From the NCBI GenBank assembly GCA_031264185.1, contig JAISEL010000110.1, positions 1-47,727 on the forward strand: DNA of 47,727 nucleotides. Direction: 5' to 3'. This DNA is from Deltaproteobacteria bacterium. Lineage in GTDB: Bacteria > Desulfobacterota > Desulfarculia > Adiutricales > Adiutricaceae. The notes beneath the pieces were generated by a model, which did no database searches, had not been told where the DNA came from, and saw only the letters and a list, made by a program, of their open reading frames with translations. Shown one piece after another: positions 18,566-26,846 of the stretch; the stretch's first letter is position 1, and every line of letters starts with the position of its first letter. The position numbers were made by a program, and so were the translations under genes.

Positions 18566-19044
18566 ACACCCGGCCTTACCAAAAAGCAACAAACCTTAAA
18601 AACACTAATCTGCAGTTCCGTGAAACGGTAACAGCAGAGCAGCCGGCTGGCGCGGCAGCCTGCGTCCCGTTTCCGGCCGGCTCTAGTCAAACCGGACAAG
18701 CGGATTTCCAGCATCCGGCTTCCTGGCCATGACTTGACGGCTTCGTTCACGGGTATCCGGGCAGACGTTCCATCAGGCTGATCCGTCCGAACTCCTTATG
18801 CATTATTTCGTCTGTACACTTCCTGCAGCCCTTGGTCTTCCTCCTGCGCTTTTACGGCCGTCTGAAGGCAGTACTGTCCGGTTAAGGCCGGCCTAAGGAA
18901 TTAAAGGTTTCGATTATGATACCGTCTCAAAATAGAGCGCCGGGGTCTTTGGGCAAAAGGCGACTAAAAACGGACGATGTAACAGCTGCCGCATCAGTTA
19001 CTTTATGGTTATGATTTTACCATGAAAATAAGCGCCAATAAGCT
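18566..19044. other. Intergenic region between convergent genes, no gene seen
   Basis: These 479 bp lie between the + strand solenoid gene and the - strand coiled-coil gene. The first 330 bp are GC-rich with scattered inverted repeats but no T-tailed hairpin; the rest is AT-rich. The 107-codon antisense frame that runs into the solenoid gene has no support. Confidence 0.5.
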
Positions 19045-19446
19045 TTATATTAAGAGCTGAAATAACACTTTAACCAAAAAAGAGACTAAAAGACAAACAA
19101 AAGTAATTAAAATAATGATTGTAATCTGATTTTTCCATGTGCCTGCGGCTTTTATTTCATCTTCTATTTCAAATTTAAATATTTCAAAGTCCTTACTTAA
19201 AGCTTCAATTTTGGAATCAAACCCGCTTCCATGCTTGTTCAATTTTAAACTGAACTCGCTTTTAAGCCTTATTTCAAGCCTGTCTGTTTTTGCATCAAGA
19301 CCAGCTGCGTCTTTCTTAAGACCTGTTATTTCGGTTGCAATTACAGACAATTTTTTATTGATACCGGCAATTTCCAATTCGCGAGCAATATCGCGCATGC
19401 TGATGGAAGGCGGAGAGACGGATGACCGGCTCGGCTTAGTCTTCAT
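19045..19446 (-). CDS. Small coiled-coil protein with C-terminal membrane anchor
   Basis: A 133-residue protein. Residues 1-20 are basic and serine/proline-rich, residues about 25-100 form heptad-like charged helices (ITGLKKDAAGLDAKTDRLEIRL), and residues 107-133 form one strongly hydrophobic helix (IIILITFVCLLVSFLVKVLF). This is a tail-anchored arrangement similar in outline to DUF1640-type proteins, but I cannot assign it to a family. It starts three bases after the TAG of the ABC ATPase on the same strand (TAG GCC ATG), so it is probably translated from the transporter transcript. Its base composition is clearly more AT-rich than the transporter genes, suggesting a separate origin. Confidence 0.6.
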   Translation of the reverse strand: MKTKPSRSSVSPPSISMRDIARELEIAGINKKLSVIATEITGLKKDAAGLDAKTDRLEIRLKSEFSLKLNKHGSGFDSKIEALSKDFEIFKFEIEDEIKAAGTWKNQITIIILITFVCLLVSFLVKVLFQLLI

Positions 19447-19449
19447 GGC

Positions 19450-20250
19450 CTAAAGCCGGACCGGGACAGTTTTGGGGCCGGTTCCCCTGGAACCCCGCTG
19501 GACTCCGTCGAACTGGAAGATGTTTAAGAAGCGGCGGGCCCGGTCAGTGGCCGGATTTTCAAAAAATGTCTCCGGCGGGGAATCTTCCACAATGACTCCC
19601 TGATCAATAAAAATTATCCGATCCGCCACGGCCCGGGCGAAGGCCATCTCGTGGGTCACAATAATCATGGTCAGGCCTTCTTTGGCCAGATTGAGGATAA
19701 CGTCCAGCACTTCCCGGACCATCTCAGGATCCAGGGAAGCGGTCACCTCGTCAAACAGCATAATCTCCGGATCCATGGCCAGGGCCCGCACAATAGCCAC
19801 CCGCTGCTTCTGGCCCCCGGACAGCTGCCGGGGAAAAGATTCCCGGCGATCCCACAGTCCGACCCGGTTCAGCCAAAACTCCGCCTTCTCCAAAGCTTCG
19901 GATTTTTTGCGGCCCTGCACCCGGACGGGGCCTAAAAGGATATTTTCCAGAACATTGAAGTGGGGAAAAAGCTCATAATTCTGGAAGACCATGCCTATAC
20001 GCTGGCGGACTCTGCTCCAGCTGGTCTGGAAACTGGTTAATATTTGACCTTCAAAGACAATCTGGCCGCCGTTGACCGGTTCCAGACCGTTTAAGCACCT
20101 TAATAAAGTGCTCTTGCCGCAGCCGGAAGGCCCGATGACCACCAGAACTTCTCCGCGCTTAACGGTCAGGGTCAGACGGTTTAAGACCGGCACCCCGTCA
20201 AAGCTTTTTTCCAGATCCTTAATTTTCAGAATTTCCTGACTGTTCACCAT
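19450..20250 (-). CDS. Polar amino acid ABC transporter, ATP-binding protein (GlnQ/HisP type)
   Basis: A 266-residue ATPase of the polar amino acid uptake family. It has Walker A GPSGCGKST, the Q-loop region MVFQNYELFPHF, signature LSGGQKQR, Walker B IMLFDEVTASLDPE and the H-loop histidine in IVTHEMAFA. It powers the two permeases encoded just upstream. The reading frame extends to 20349, but that would overlap the permease gene and add 33 unlikely residues. The ATG at 20250 gives the normal N-terminus (NSQEILKIKDLEKSF) and normal length. The C-terminus is about 20 residues longer than usual. Confidence 0.92.
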   Translation of the reverse strand: MVNSQEILKIKDLEKSFDGVPVLNRLTLTVKRGEVLVVIGPSGCGKSTLLRCLNGLEPVNGGQIVFEGQILTSFQTSWSRVRQRIGMVFQNYELFPHFNVLENILLGPVRVQGRKKSEALEKAEFWLNRVGLWDRRESFPRQLSGGQKQRVAIVRALAMDPEIMLFDEVTASLDPEMVREVLDVILNLAKEGLTMIIVTHEMAFARAVADRIIFIDQGVIVEDSPPETFFENPATDRARRFLNIFQFDGVQRGSRGTGPKTVPVRL

Positions 20251-20294
20251 AAAAATCCCAGAATATTCAGCCGGCCGGTATTCCGAACAGCCCG

Positions 20295-20972
20295 CTAGCT
20301 TTGCCACCTGAGCTCCAGATATCTGGAGAGCAGCGAGATGGGATAACAAATCGCAAAATAGACCGCAAAAATAAAACCGTAAACCCAGACTGAACTCAAA
20401 GGATTCCGGATGCCGGACACTTCGACTATCTGCTGCCCCACTTTCAGTAAATCAGGGAGGTTGATGAAAAAAACAAAGGGCGTGGTCTTAATCATGCGCG
20501 TGGTCAGATTGATGATCCCCGGCAGAAGCCGGCGGACAATCTGAGGGAAGACCACGTATAAGCTGACCTGCATTTCGTTCAAGCCCAAGGCCCGGCCGCT
20601 TTCCCACTGATGGCGCGGCAGAGACGATACTGCCCCGCGAACTAAATCGCTCATTTCCGCCGTGCCCCAGAGAGTGAAAACCAGAACAGACACGGTCATG
20701 GCTGAGAGATTTATATTCAGAAACCGGCTGAGACTGTAGTAAAACAGAAACAATAATACCAGAATCGGCATAACCCTGATAATTTCCAGATACAGTCTCA
20801 GCAGCTTGGGAATCAGGGGTCTGCGGCCGGCCATGAGTAAACCCGCCGGAATGCCCAGCAGTAAAGACAGTCCCACCGCCGCTGCGGAAATCTGCAGGGT
20901 AATGCCCAGACCCTCCATCAGACGGGCCAGATTGCGGCCCGTCCGGAAAATACTAAGAGCCGAATCCAGCAA
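20295..20972 (-). CDS. Polar amino acid ABC transporter permease (HisMQ family)
   Basis: A 225-residue inner-membrane permease of the HisM/GlnP family with about five membrane helices. The conserved cytoplasmic loop that contacts the ATPase is present (SSLPRHQWESGRALGLNEMQ, followed by PQIVRRLLPG). It overlaps the preceding permease gene by 20 bp, so translation is coupled. It pairs with the other permease to form a heterodimeric channel. Confidence 0.92.
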   Translation of the reverse strand: MLDSALSIFRTGRNLARLMEGLGITLQISAAAVGLSLLLGIPAGLLMAGRRPLIPKLLRLYLEIIRVMPILVLLFLFYYSLSRFLNINLSAMTVSVLVFTLWGTAEMSDLVRGAVSSLPRHQWESGRALGLNEMQVSLYVVFPQIVRRLLPGIINLTTRMIKTTPFVFFINLPDLLKVGQQIVEVSGIRNPLSSVWVYGFIFAVYFAICYPISLLSRYLELRWQS

Positions 20973-21609
20973 AACGCAGCCTCCTCTCCCAATAGCCGAA
21001 AGCCAGGGATACAGGCAGGATAACCACCAGATAGGAGGCGACTAACATAAGATTGCTTTCCCCGCTGTAGCCCTCTTTCAGGAGGTCTTTGGCCACATAC
21101 ATCAGATCCGGGAGAGCCACGATGCTGAAGACGGAAGTCTCTTTCATGAGAAAAATGACCGCAGCGCTTATGGCCGGCAAAGCCACAGCCAGAGCCTGGG
21201 GGATTATGACATACCGCAAAAGCTGGAAACGGTTAAGGCCTATGGAAAGCCCGGCCTCAATCTGCCCTCGGCCCACCGCCGAAAGGCCTCCCCGGAAGGC
21301 CTCGGCCAAATACCCGCCGCCCAAAAAAGTCAGTCCCGCAATCGCGCAGGTCTCCCCGTCCCAAACAACTCCCAGGCGCGGCAGCCCGAAATAGAGAAAA
21401 AAAAGCTGGACTATGAGGGGGGTATTGCGGGCCAGTTCAATATAGCCCGCCGCCGCCTGCCGGAGCAAAGGCACCCGGTAAAAACGGATGACCGCGCAGA
21501 CCAGCCCCACAGCGGAGGAAAAAATGATTCCCCAGAAAGCCAGGGTCACTGTCAGCCTGGCCGCCTGACCGAACAGCGGGGCCCTGGCTGTAATGAATTC
21601 AAAATCCAA
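20953..21609 (-). CDS. Polar amino acid ABC transporter permease (HisMQ family)
   Basis: A 218-residue permease of the same family as its downstream neighbour, with the motif ELARNTPLIVQLFFLYFGLP and the EAA loop GQIEAGLSIGLNRFQLLRY. About five membrane helices are visible. It starts 29 bp after the binding-protein gene and overlaps the next permease gene. Motifs and order fit glutamate/aspartate, glutamine or cysteine uptake systems; the exact substrate cannot be told. Confidence 0.92.
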   Translation of the reverse strand: MDFEFITARAPLFGQAARLTVTLAFWGIIFSSAVGLVCAVIRFYRVPLLRQAAAGYIELARNTPLIVQLFFLYFGLPRLGVVWDGETCAIAGLTFLGGGYLAEAFRGGLSAVGRGQIEAGLSIGLNRFQLLRYVIIPQALAVALPAISAAVIFLMKETSVFSIVALPDLMYVAKDLLKEGYSGESNLMLVASYLVVILPVSLAFGYWERRLRFAGFGS

Positions 21610-21638
21610 TTAATTCTCCAGACAAAAATCCTTCGGGC

Positions 21639-22463
21639 CTATTTCAATTCATCAATAAGGACGGATTTGGGATCCACCGTGCCGCCGAAAGCCGGACCTA
21701 AGGTGGCCTGATAGGCTTCCTGGAAAAATTTGGCTTCCGTCAGTCTGGCAATTTCTTCGTTCAGCCAGGTCAAAAGCTCGGCCCGGCCCTTTTTTACTGC
21801 CGGGGCTATGGTGTCTTCACTGCCCAAAAACTCGATTCCGGTGACAAAAGAGCTGTTTTCCACCACCCAGGCAAAAAGAAGGGTGTTGTCGTGGGCCAGA
21901 GCCGCAGCCCGCCCGTCCCTTAAAGCGTTAAAGGCTTCGGTATTCTGGTCGAACTTCAGAAGCTTGATCTCCGGATGGTTTTGGCTGAAATAAAAATCCG
22001 CCGTGGTGCCTTTGTTGACAATCAGGGTCTGGCCTCTGAGCTGAGCCACGTCAGTAATGGGAGCCGACTTGGGGGAAGTTACTCCCAAGGCCACTTTCAT
22101 ATAGGGTTTGGCGAAATCCACCTGCCTGGCCCGTTCGGGGGTGACCGTAAAATTGGCCAGGACCACATCGGCCTTGTTGGCCTCCAGGACCTCAATCCGG
22201 CTGGCAGCTTCCACCAGGACAAACTCCACCTTATCCGGCGCCCCGAAAAGGTCCTGGGCCAGTTTTTTGGCCAGATAAATGTCATAACCCTGATTGAGGC
22301 CGTTTTCGTCCACATAGCCGAAAGGCGGCTTGTCGCTGAAGACGGCCACCCGGATTTTACCTTTGGCCCTGATGGCTTCCAGCTCCCCGGCAGCCTGAGC
22401 CTGGGCCGGAAAGCTCAGGGCCGCCAAAACCAGAACCAAAAGCAGAAAATTAAATATTTTCAT
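21639..22463 (-). CDS. Periplasmic amino acid-binding protein of the ABC transporter
   Basis: A 274-residue bacterial extracellular solute-binding protein, family 3. It has a signal peptide (MKIFNFLLLVLVLAALSFPAQA), the opening AIRAKGKIRVAVFSDKPPFGYVD, and the segments GYDIYLAKKLA and VLANFTVTPERA. The DNTLLFAWV segment is typical of PEB1/GltI- and cysteine-type binding proteins. I chose the ATG at 22463 because GGGAG lies six bases upstream and it begins a proper signal peptide; the frame upstream to 22604 is non-coding leader. It is the first gene of a four-gene transporter operon that ends with a small coiled-coil gene. Confidence 0.93.
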   Translation of the reverse strand: MKIFNFLLLVLVLAALSFPAQAQAAGELEAIRAKGKIRVAVFSDKPPFGYVDENGLNQGYDIYLAKKLAQDLFGAPDKVEFVLVEAASRIEVLEANKADVVLANFTVTPERARQVDFAKPYMKVALGVTSPKSAPITDVAQLRGQTLIVNKGTTADFYFSQNHPEIKLLKFDQNTEAFNALRDGRAAALAHDNTLLFAWVVENSSFVTGIEFLGSEDTIAPAVKKGRAELLTWLNEEIARLTEAKFFQEAYQATLGPAFGGTVDPKSVLIDELK

Positions 22464-23345
22464 AAATTCTCCCAGAATAACTTTGGATAAGCCAGAAAAA
22501 TCAGGAACCACCCGGCTGTTCCCTGAGATTGAAGCCCCGTCCACTGACAGCAGCTGACAGCTGTCTGAAAAAGATATAATTTTGTTTACAAAAAAAGTCA
22601 ACAAAACCTAAAGCCCTATTCGGCCTAAGTTTATAATATTAATTCAGCGCTTAAACTCATTTAATTTATCAACTTATAAAACAAAACAGCTATATTAAAA
22701 AAATTAATGATCACCGGAGATATTCCATTCTAGCAAAGGCGGACCGAAAAGTCACCAGCCGGAGACACCCCGGTCGGCGAGACTGCCGGTTCGGAACCGT
22801 CCCGGCGTCCGGCCGGTTTAATTTTTAAAAGGCAGAGATAAAGAAGGGAATTTTAACGTGAGCTGTGGCAGGCTCATGCAGGCCCGGACAAGTTTTCAGC
22901 CAGTTCCAGGAAAAAATTAACAGTCTGTTTCCGGACAGTTCCGGCCATCCAAAACAAGCAGTAATGTCAGGATTTTAAAGTCCGGCCAATTTTTGGTGAC
23001 AGATAAGGGTCCGGCTTCCTTTCCTGCTGAAAATGCCGCCCTGAACTGTTAAAGAATTCAGCCGGCCAGTTCCCGGAATGTAATTTTCAGCTTCCGGGCC
23101 GCAAGGCGGCTTTCGGCGCTCTGACCGTTCAATGCAGACAGATCCTGAAAATAAAAGCGCTTTACTTAATCTCACCTTTTCATGCAATAAACAGCAAGTC
23201 AGAAAGCAATGGGCCGGAACACAAAAACAGGCCTCCTGGTTTTGGCCCGGCGCTCCCCCTGGCCTTTATCTGTTTTTCCGGCCCTTCCGTCTCATTACCG
23301 GCCTTTATAATCCGGAAATAACCGCCCTATTAACTGATTGCAAAT
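22464..23345. other. Intergenic region, transporter promoter side, no gene
   Basis: The first 250 bp are AT-rich and must hold the promoter of the - strand amino acid transporter operon. From 22740 to 23345 the DNA is GC-richer with small inverted repeats around CCGGC/GCCGG, but the short frames there have neither ribosome-binding sites nor recognisable content. Confidence 0.45.
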
Positions 23346-23760
23346 TGATTTTTCAATGAGTTTTTTGAAAAATAATTTAATCAGTAATTAGCAATACAGC
23401 CGAACTTGCGAGTTCTTTCACTTTTCCGGCGGCGGGATTTTCCGCGCTTTTTATCCTGCCGCACCAGAGAGTTTGTCATTGGCTTTCGTTCCCTTCAAAA
23501 ACGGCTTTTTTACGATACTCTTTTAGATCCTGCGCCTGAAAATTCCAAAGTTAAAAACGCGGACGCCGGACCCAACCTGGCGGCGATCAAACAGGATCAG
23601 GGCGGTCTGGGCATGGCCCGCTGCTTAAGGCAGAATCTGCCGTCCCAGTCCCCTGAACATCTGGAGCTTACCGGCAGTCTTCAGCCAAAGCGGCGAACTG
23701 GTTAAATCCGGGGCCTGGCCGCCGCCCGGTCATAACCTAAAATATTTGATCCGCTTCTGG
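23346..23760 (+). repeat. Direct repeat, degraded copy of the DUF364 gene start and its leader
   Basis: This segment is clearly homologous to 24150-24530 in the same orientation, 805 bp further on. The match covers about 130 bp of leader (beginning TTGATTTTTCAATGAG) and about 240 bp of the DUF4213/DUF364 coding region. Shared leader details are the palindromic GAACTTG-NN-AGTTC (GC in this copy, TA in the other) and the hairpin GCGGGATTTTCCGC. The homology fades after GGTTAAATCC near 23710. Confidence 0.8.
23484..23705 (+). pseudogene. 5' fragment of a DUF4213/DUF364 gene
   Basis: Residues FRSLQKRLFYDTLL, ENSKVKNADAGP and QDQGGLGMARCLRQNLP match the first 66 residues of the intact protein encoded at 24286-25062. 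The ATG of the intact copy is replaced by ATT here (GTCATTGGC against ATCATGGGC). An indel after about residue 68 shifts the frame to an early stop (KRRTG). The rest of the gene is missing, so this is a dead partial duplicate. Confidence 0.8.
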
Positions 23761-24149
23761 GCATATCCGGAGGCCTGTCCCGGAGACCGGGTCAGTCTCT
23801 CCCAATGACGGCCCGGCTGCCGTGAACGGATGCTCCTGACTGACAGCCGGTGCAGCTCCTTTCTGAGGTCAGTAAAATCAAAAACAGCTGAAGCAGCGGA
23901 ATATCCCCTAAACTAATCCCGCAAGCTATACTTCATCAGCCCAGTAATGAAAACAAAAAGTCCTGCCGGCCATCGGCGGGCCAGCAGCTTCAGCCGGATT
24001 GAGACCTGCCAGAAAAATGATTACTCTGAGCCTGACCTGCCCGTAATTTAAGGACCTTTTACAGCTGCCTCGTATTTTTTACCGGCAAAACTGCCTTTCG
24101 CCGGGGCACCGATTTTACACTTTTTTTGGAGTTCCCCTGGACTGATTTC
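23761..24149. other. Spacer between the decayed and intact copies, no gene
   Basis: About 390 bp of GC-mixed sequence without a recognisable frame or hairpin with a T-run. It may be remnant DNA from the rest of the duplicated gene, but no residual similarity to it could be seen by eye. Confidence 0.4.
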
Positions 24150-24285
24150 AAGTTGATTTTTCAATGAGTTTTTTGTAAAATAAATTAATTAGTAATTGGC
24201 AGTGCAGCCGAACTTGTAAGTTCTTCCGCTTTTCCGGAAGCGGGATTTTCCGCGCTTTTAATCTTACCGCATCAGTGAGTTTATC
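24150..24285 (+). promoter_or_regulatory. Leader of the DUF364-methyltransferase operon, conserved in the duplicate
   Basis: Sequence conserved with 23346-23483: an AT-rich TTGATTTTTCAATGAG stretch, then the palindrome GAACTTGTAAGTTC, then a small hairpin GCGG-GATTTT-CCGC shortly before the start codon. Both copies keep the palindrome despite base changes in its centre. That suggests an operator or leader structure, but two copies are weak evidence. Confidence 0.4.
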
Positions 24286-25062
24286 ATGGGCCTTCGTTCC
24301 CTTCAAAAATGGCTTTTTTACGATACTCTTTTAGGCCTTGTGCCTGAAAATTCCAAAGTTAAAAACGTGGCCGCCGGACCCCACTGGGTGGTGATCGAAT
24401 CGGATCAGGGCGGTCTGGGCATGGCCCACTGCTTAAAGCAGAATCTGCCGTCCCGAGCCCCTAACCATCAGGATCTTATCGGTCAGCCTTTAGCCCGGGT
24501 GGCCGGACTGGTTAAATCCTGGGATCTGGTCACCGCTTCCATTGGCCTGGCGGCCATCAATGCGGCCGCCAACGCCAGGTTAGAACCTTTGAAGCAGTCA
24601 TTGCAGCCGGACAGCTCTAAAGTCGGCTGCGCCTTTGATTTTTTTCTTGACAAAGTCCGGGGCAAAAAAGTGGCCGTAGTCGGGCATTTTCCCAATCTGG
24701 AAAAAATGGCCGAAGCCGCCACTCTGACTATTTTAGAGCGCCATCCCCAGCCCGGCGATCTGCCCGATCCGGCGGCCGAGTACATCCTGGACGAACAAGA
24801 CGCGGTCTTTGCCACCGGGACCACGATTATCAACAAAACTTTTCCCCGTCTTCTGGAACTGAGCCAGGGGGCTGATTTTTATCTGGTCGGCCCCAGTACG
24901 CCCATGTTCCCGGAACTTTTCAAATTCGGCCTGACCTCTTTGTCCGGCACTCTGGTCAGAAACTATCCGCCCATGGCAGCGGCTGTCTCCGAAGGCCTGT
25001 CTGAAGAAATATTCCATCACGGCGGCATCATGGTCAATCTTTTAAAAGAGGATTACCTCTGA
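24286..25062 (+). CDS. DUF4213/DUF364 protein (putative heavy-metal chelation family)
   Basis: A 258-residue cytoplasmic protein. It has an N-terminal DUF4213 domain (enolase-N-terminal-like fold, about residues 1-85) and a C-terminal DUF364 Rossmann-like domain with KVAVVGHFPNLEKM, a TGTTIINKTFPRLLELS segment and LVGPSTPMFPELF. The family is labelled a putative heavy-metal chelation domain and often lies beside iron or metal ABC transporters; its reaction is unknown. The stop overlaps the start of the methyltransferase gene (TGATG), so the two are translationally coupled. The locus converges on a TonB/ABC metal-uptake operon, which supports a role in handling an imported metal complex. A truncated duplicate lies about 800 bp upstream. 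Confidence 0.88.
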   Translation: MGLRSLQKWLFYDTLLGLVPENSKVKNVAAGPHWVVIESDQGGLGMAHCLKQNLPSRAPNHQDLIGQPLARVAGLVKSWDLVTASIGLAAINAAANARLEPLKQSLQPDSSKVGCAFDFFLDKVRGKKVAVVGHFPNLEKMAEAATLTILERHPQPGDLPDPAAEYILDEQDAVFATGTTIINKTFPRLLELSQGADFYLVGPSTPMFPELFKFGLTSLSGTLVRNYPPMAAAVSEGLSEEIFHHGGIMVNLLKEDYL

Positions 25063-25958
25063 TGAAGAGCCGATCTTTTCCGTCAGTTGAATTTTTTGAT
25101 GAGGTTTCCTTATACGGGACAGGCGAATCGCCGGAAGAGTCCCAAAAATACTGGAACAATAGGGCCCCTTCTTACAAAAAGCACCAGGATGAAGGCGATA
25201 ATGATTCAGTCCACCGGGAGATCTTAAAAGTCATTGCCGAAAGAACAGGCTTAAATAAAACCCACCGGGTTCTGGATATCGGCTGCGGGCCCGGACGCCA
25301 CAGCCGACTCCTAGGCCAGACGGCCGGATGGGTTGCGGCTTTTGATCTCTCGCCGGCCATGATTGATCTGGCTCAAAAAAGCCCCCAGCCGCAAGGGGCC
25401 CGGATAAGTTACAGCTGCCTGGATTTTGAGCAAGCTGACCTGGACGATTTGGGCTTTCGGGACAATTTTTATCTGGCCCTGGCTTCCCGCACCCCGGCTG
25501 TCCATGATTTAAAGACTCTTCAAAAAATGAACGGGACCATAGGCTCGGGGTTCGGGGCCATTATCAGTTCCATTGAGACTAAAAACAGCTTGCGGGAACC
25601 TTTTTTTACTGACCTGAAGTTCAGCGATCAAATCGCCCGGTCCGCCAGGAGCGTCTATTTGCAGTTTAATATGCTGTGGCTCCTGGGCTATTTTCCGGAA
25701 TTAACGTATTTTGATCAAAAATGGCTGGCAGCCAGGCCGGTCGAGGGAGCCATCGCCAGTCAGGTGCGCTATTTTGAAAAAATAAGACCATTAACCGAGG
25801 CTGAAAAAACAGCCATTGCCCAAACGTTACGAACCCGGGCCAGAGACGGTCTGGTCCCGGAAGAGGTGGAGGCCAAAACTGTTTTAATGCTCTGGGAAAA
25901 GCCTCCTCAAAACCGGGCCGGCCATACGGTGACCGACAAAATCTGTCAGACTTCCTAA
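25062..25958 (+). CDS. Class I SAM-dependent methyltransferase
   Basis: A 298-residue enzyme with a Rossmann methyltransferase core at residues about 55-160: motif I VLDIGCGPGRHSRLLG, the acidic loop AAFDLSPAMIDLA, and a following LDFEQADL segment. The substrate is unknown. The N-terminal segment YWNNRAPSYKKHQDEGDND is typical of methyltransferases found beside iron or metallophore transporters. It is coupled to the DUF364 gene by a one-base stop/start overlap. It ends 6 bp before the stop of the convergent tonB. Whether it modifies a metallophore, a corrinoid or a small metabolite cannot be seen. Confidence 0.88.
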   Translation: MKSRSFPSVEFFDEVSLYGTGESPEESQKYWNNRAPSYKKHQDEGDNDSVHREILKVIAERTGLNKTHRVLDIGCGPGRHSRLLGQTAGWVAAFDLSPAMIDLAQKSPQPQGARISYSCLDFEQADLDDLGFRDNFYLALASRTPAVHDLKTLQKMNGTIGSGFGAIISSIETKNSLREPFFTDLKFSDQIARSARSVYLQFNMLWLLGYFPELTYFDQKWLAARPVEGAIASQVRYFEKIRPLTEAEKTAIAQTLRTRARDGLVPEEVEAKTVLMLWEKPPQNRAGHTVTDKICQTS

Positions 25959-25964
25959 AGCTGT

Positions 25965-26846
25965 TTATCTGAGACTAAAGACGACCGGGATGACCACCCG
26001 GGCCGGAGCCGGAGGCGGCGGAAAAGGCGAGGCCGACCTGACCGCCGCCAGGGCCGAACTGTCCAGACCATCGTGTCCGCTGGTCCGGTTAACCCGGATG
26101 TCCAGGGCCTGGCCGCTGGAAGCAATGGTAAAAACCACGGTCGTTGTGCCTTCAATGCCCATCCGTCTGGCTCCGGGATGGTAGACTAAATACCGCCGGA
26201 TACGGTTTTTTATGTAATTGTAATTGGCATCCTGATAGCCTTTGACCCCGCCAGGATCGCCGCCTGAGCCTGCTCCCTGGCCGGACTGACCACGGCCCGG
26301 CCCGCTGCCAGAACCAGTGCCGCCGGCTTGACCCTGACCCTGGCCGACCTTAGCTTCGGTTCCGGCCGGACGCTCGGGTTTGGGCTGACGGACTTTGGGC
26401 GGCACAGGTTTTGGTTTAGGCTTTACTTCTTTGGGCGGCTCGGATTTGGGCGGTTCGGTCAATATGGGAACAGCCGTCTCTTCCATGGGCGGCTCAACTG
26501 TTTCGACGGGCGCCGCTTCCGGTTCGGCTGTTTCCGGTTCAACTGCTTCTTCTTCCTTGGCCGCCGCTTCTTCAGCTGCGGCCTCAGCCGGGGGCGGAGG
26601 TGCTTCCCCGGCTTGACCGCCGGATTCCCCTTCCGTCAGGCCGTCGCCGAAACTGACTAATCTTACCTGGTAGACGGGCAGAAAATCATCCTGACCCGCC
26701 TCAGCCCAAATGGACAGAGTGCTGAATAAAAACGCCGCCAAAAGGTGGCTGACCACGGACAGAACAATAAAAAGCATGATAGAAGAAGAAGAAGTTACGG
26801 CATCTTCTTTCAGCTCCGAAGTCAGCATGTCCGGACTTGCATCCAT
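25965..26846 (-). CDS. tonB: TonB protein of the metal-uptake operon
   Basis: A 293-residue TonB. It has a cytoplasmic N-tail, one membrane helix (about residues 23-48), and a long periplasmic spacer with Glu/Ala/Pro-rich then Lys/Pro-rich repeats (EPPKEVKPKPKPVPPK) and a Gly-rich part. The C-terminal TonB domain contains the YPGARRMGIEGT-like segment (YHPGARRMGIEGTTTVVF) and ends with the SPFPPPPAPARVVIPVVF motif. It passes inner-membrane energy to outer-membrane receptors. Its ATG overlaps the ATPase stop by one base (TAATG), making it the last gene of the receptor/ABC operon and giving that system a dedicated TonB. Confidence 0.93.
   Translation of the reverse strand: MDASPDMLTSELKEDAVTSSSSIMLFIVLSVVSHLLAAFLFSTLSIWAEAGQDDFLPVYQVRLVSFGDGLTEGESGGQAGEAPPPPAEAAAEEAAAKEEEAVEPETAEPEAAPVETVEPPMEETAVPILTEPPKSEPPKEVKPKPKPVPPKVRQPKPERPAGTEAKVGQGQGQAGGTGSGSGPGRGQSGQGAGSGGDPGGVKGYQDANYNYIKNRIRRYLVYHPGARRMGIEGTTTVVFTIASSGQALDIRVNRTSGHDGLDSSALAAVRSASPFPPPPAPARVVIPVVFSLR

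Noticed and set aside
21975-22490. 171-codon + strand frame
   Set aside because: Antisense to the amino acid-binding protein, which has a signal peptide and family motifs.
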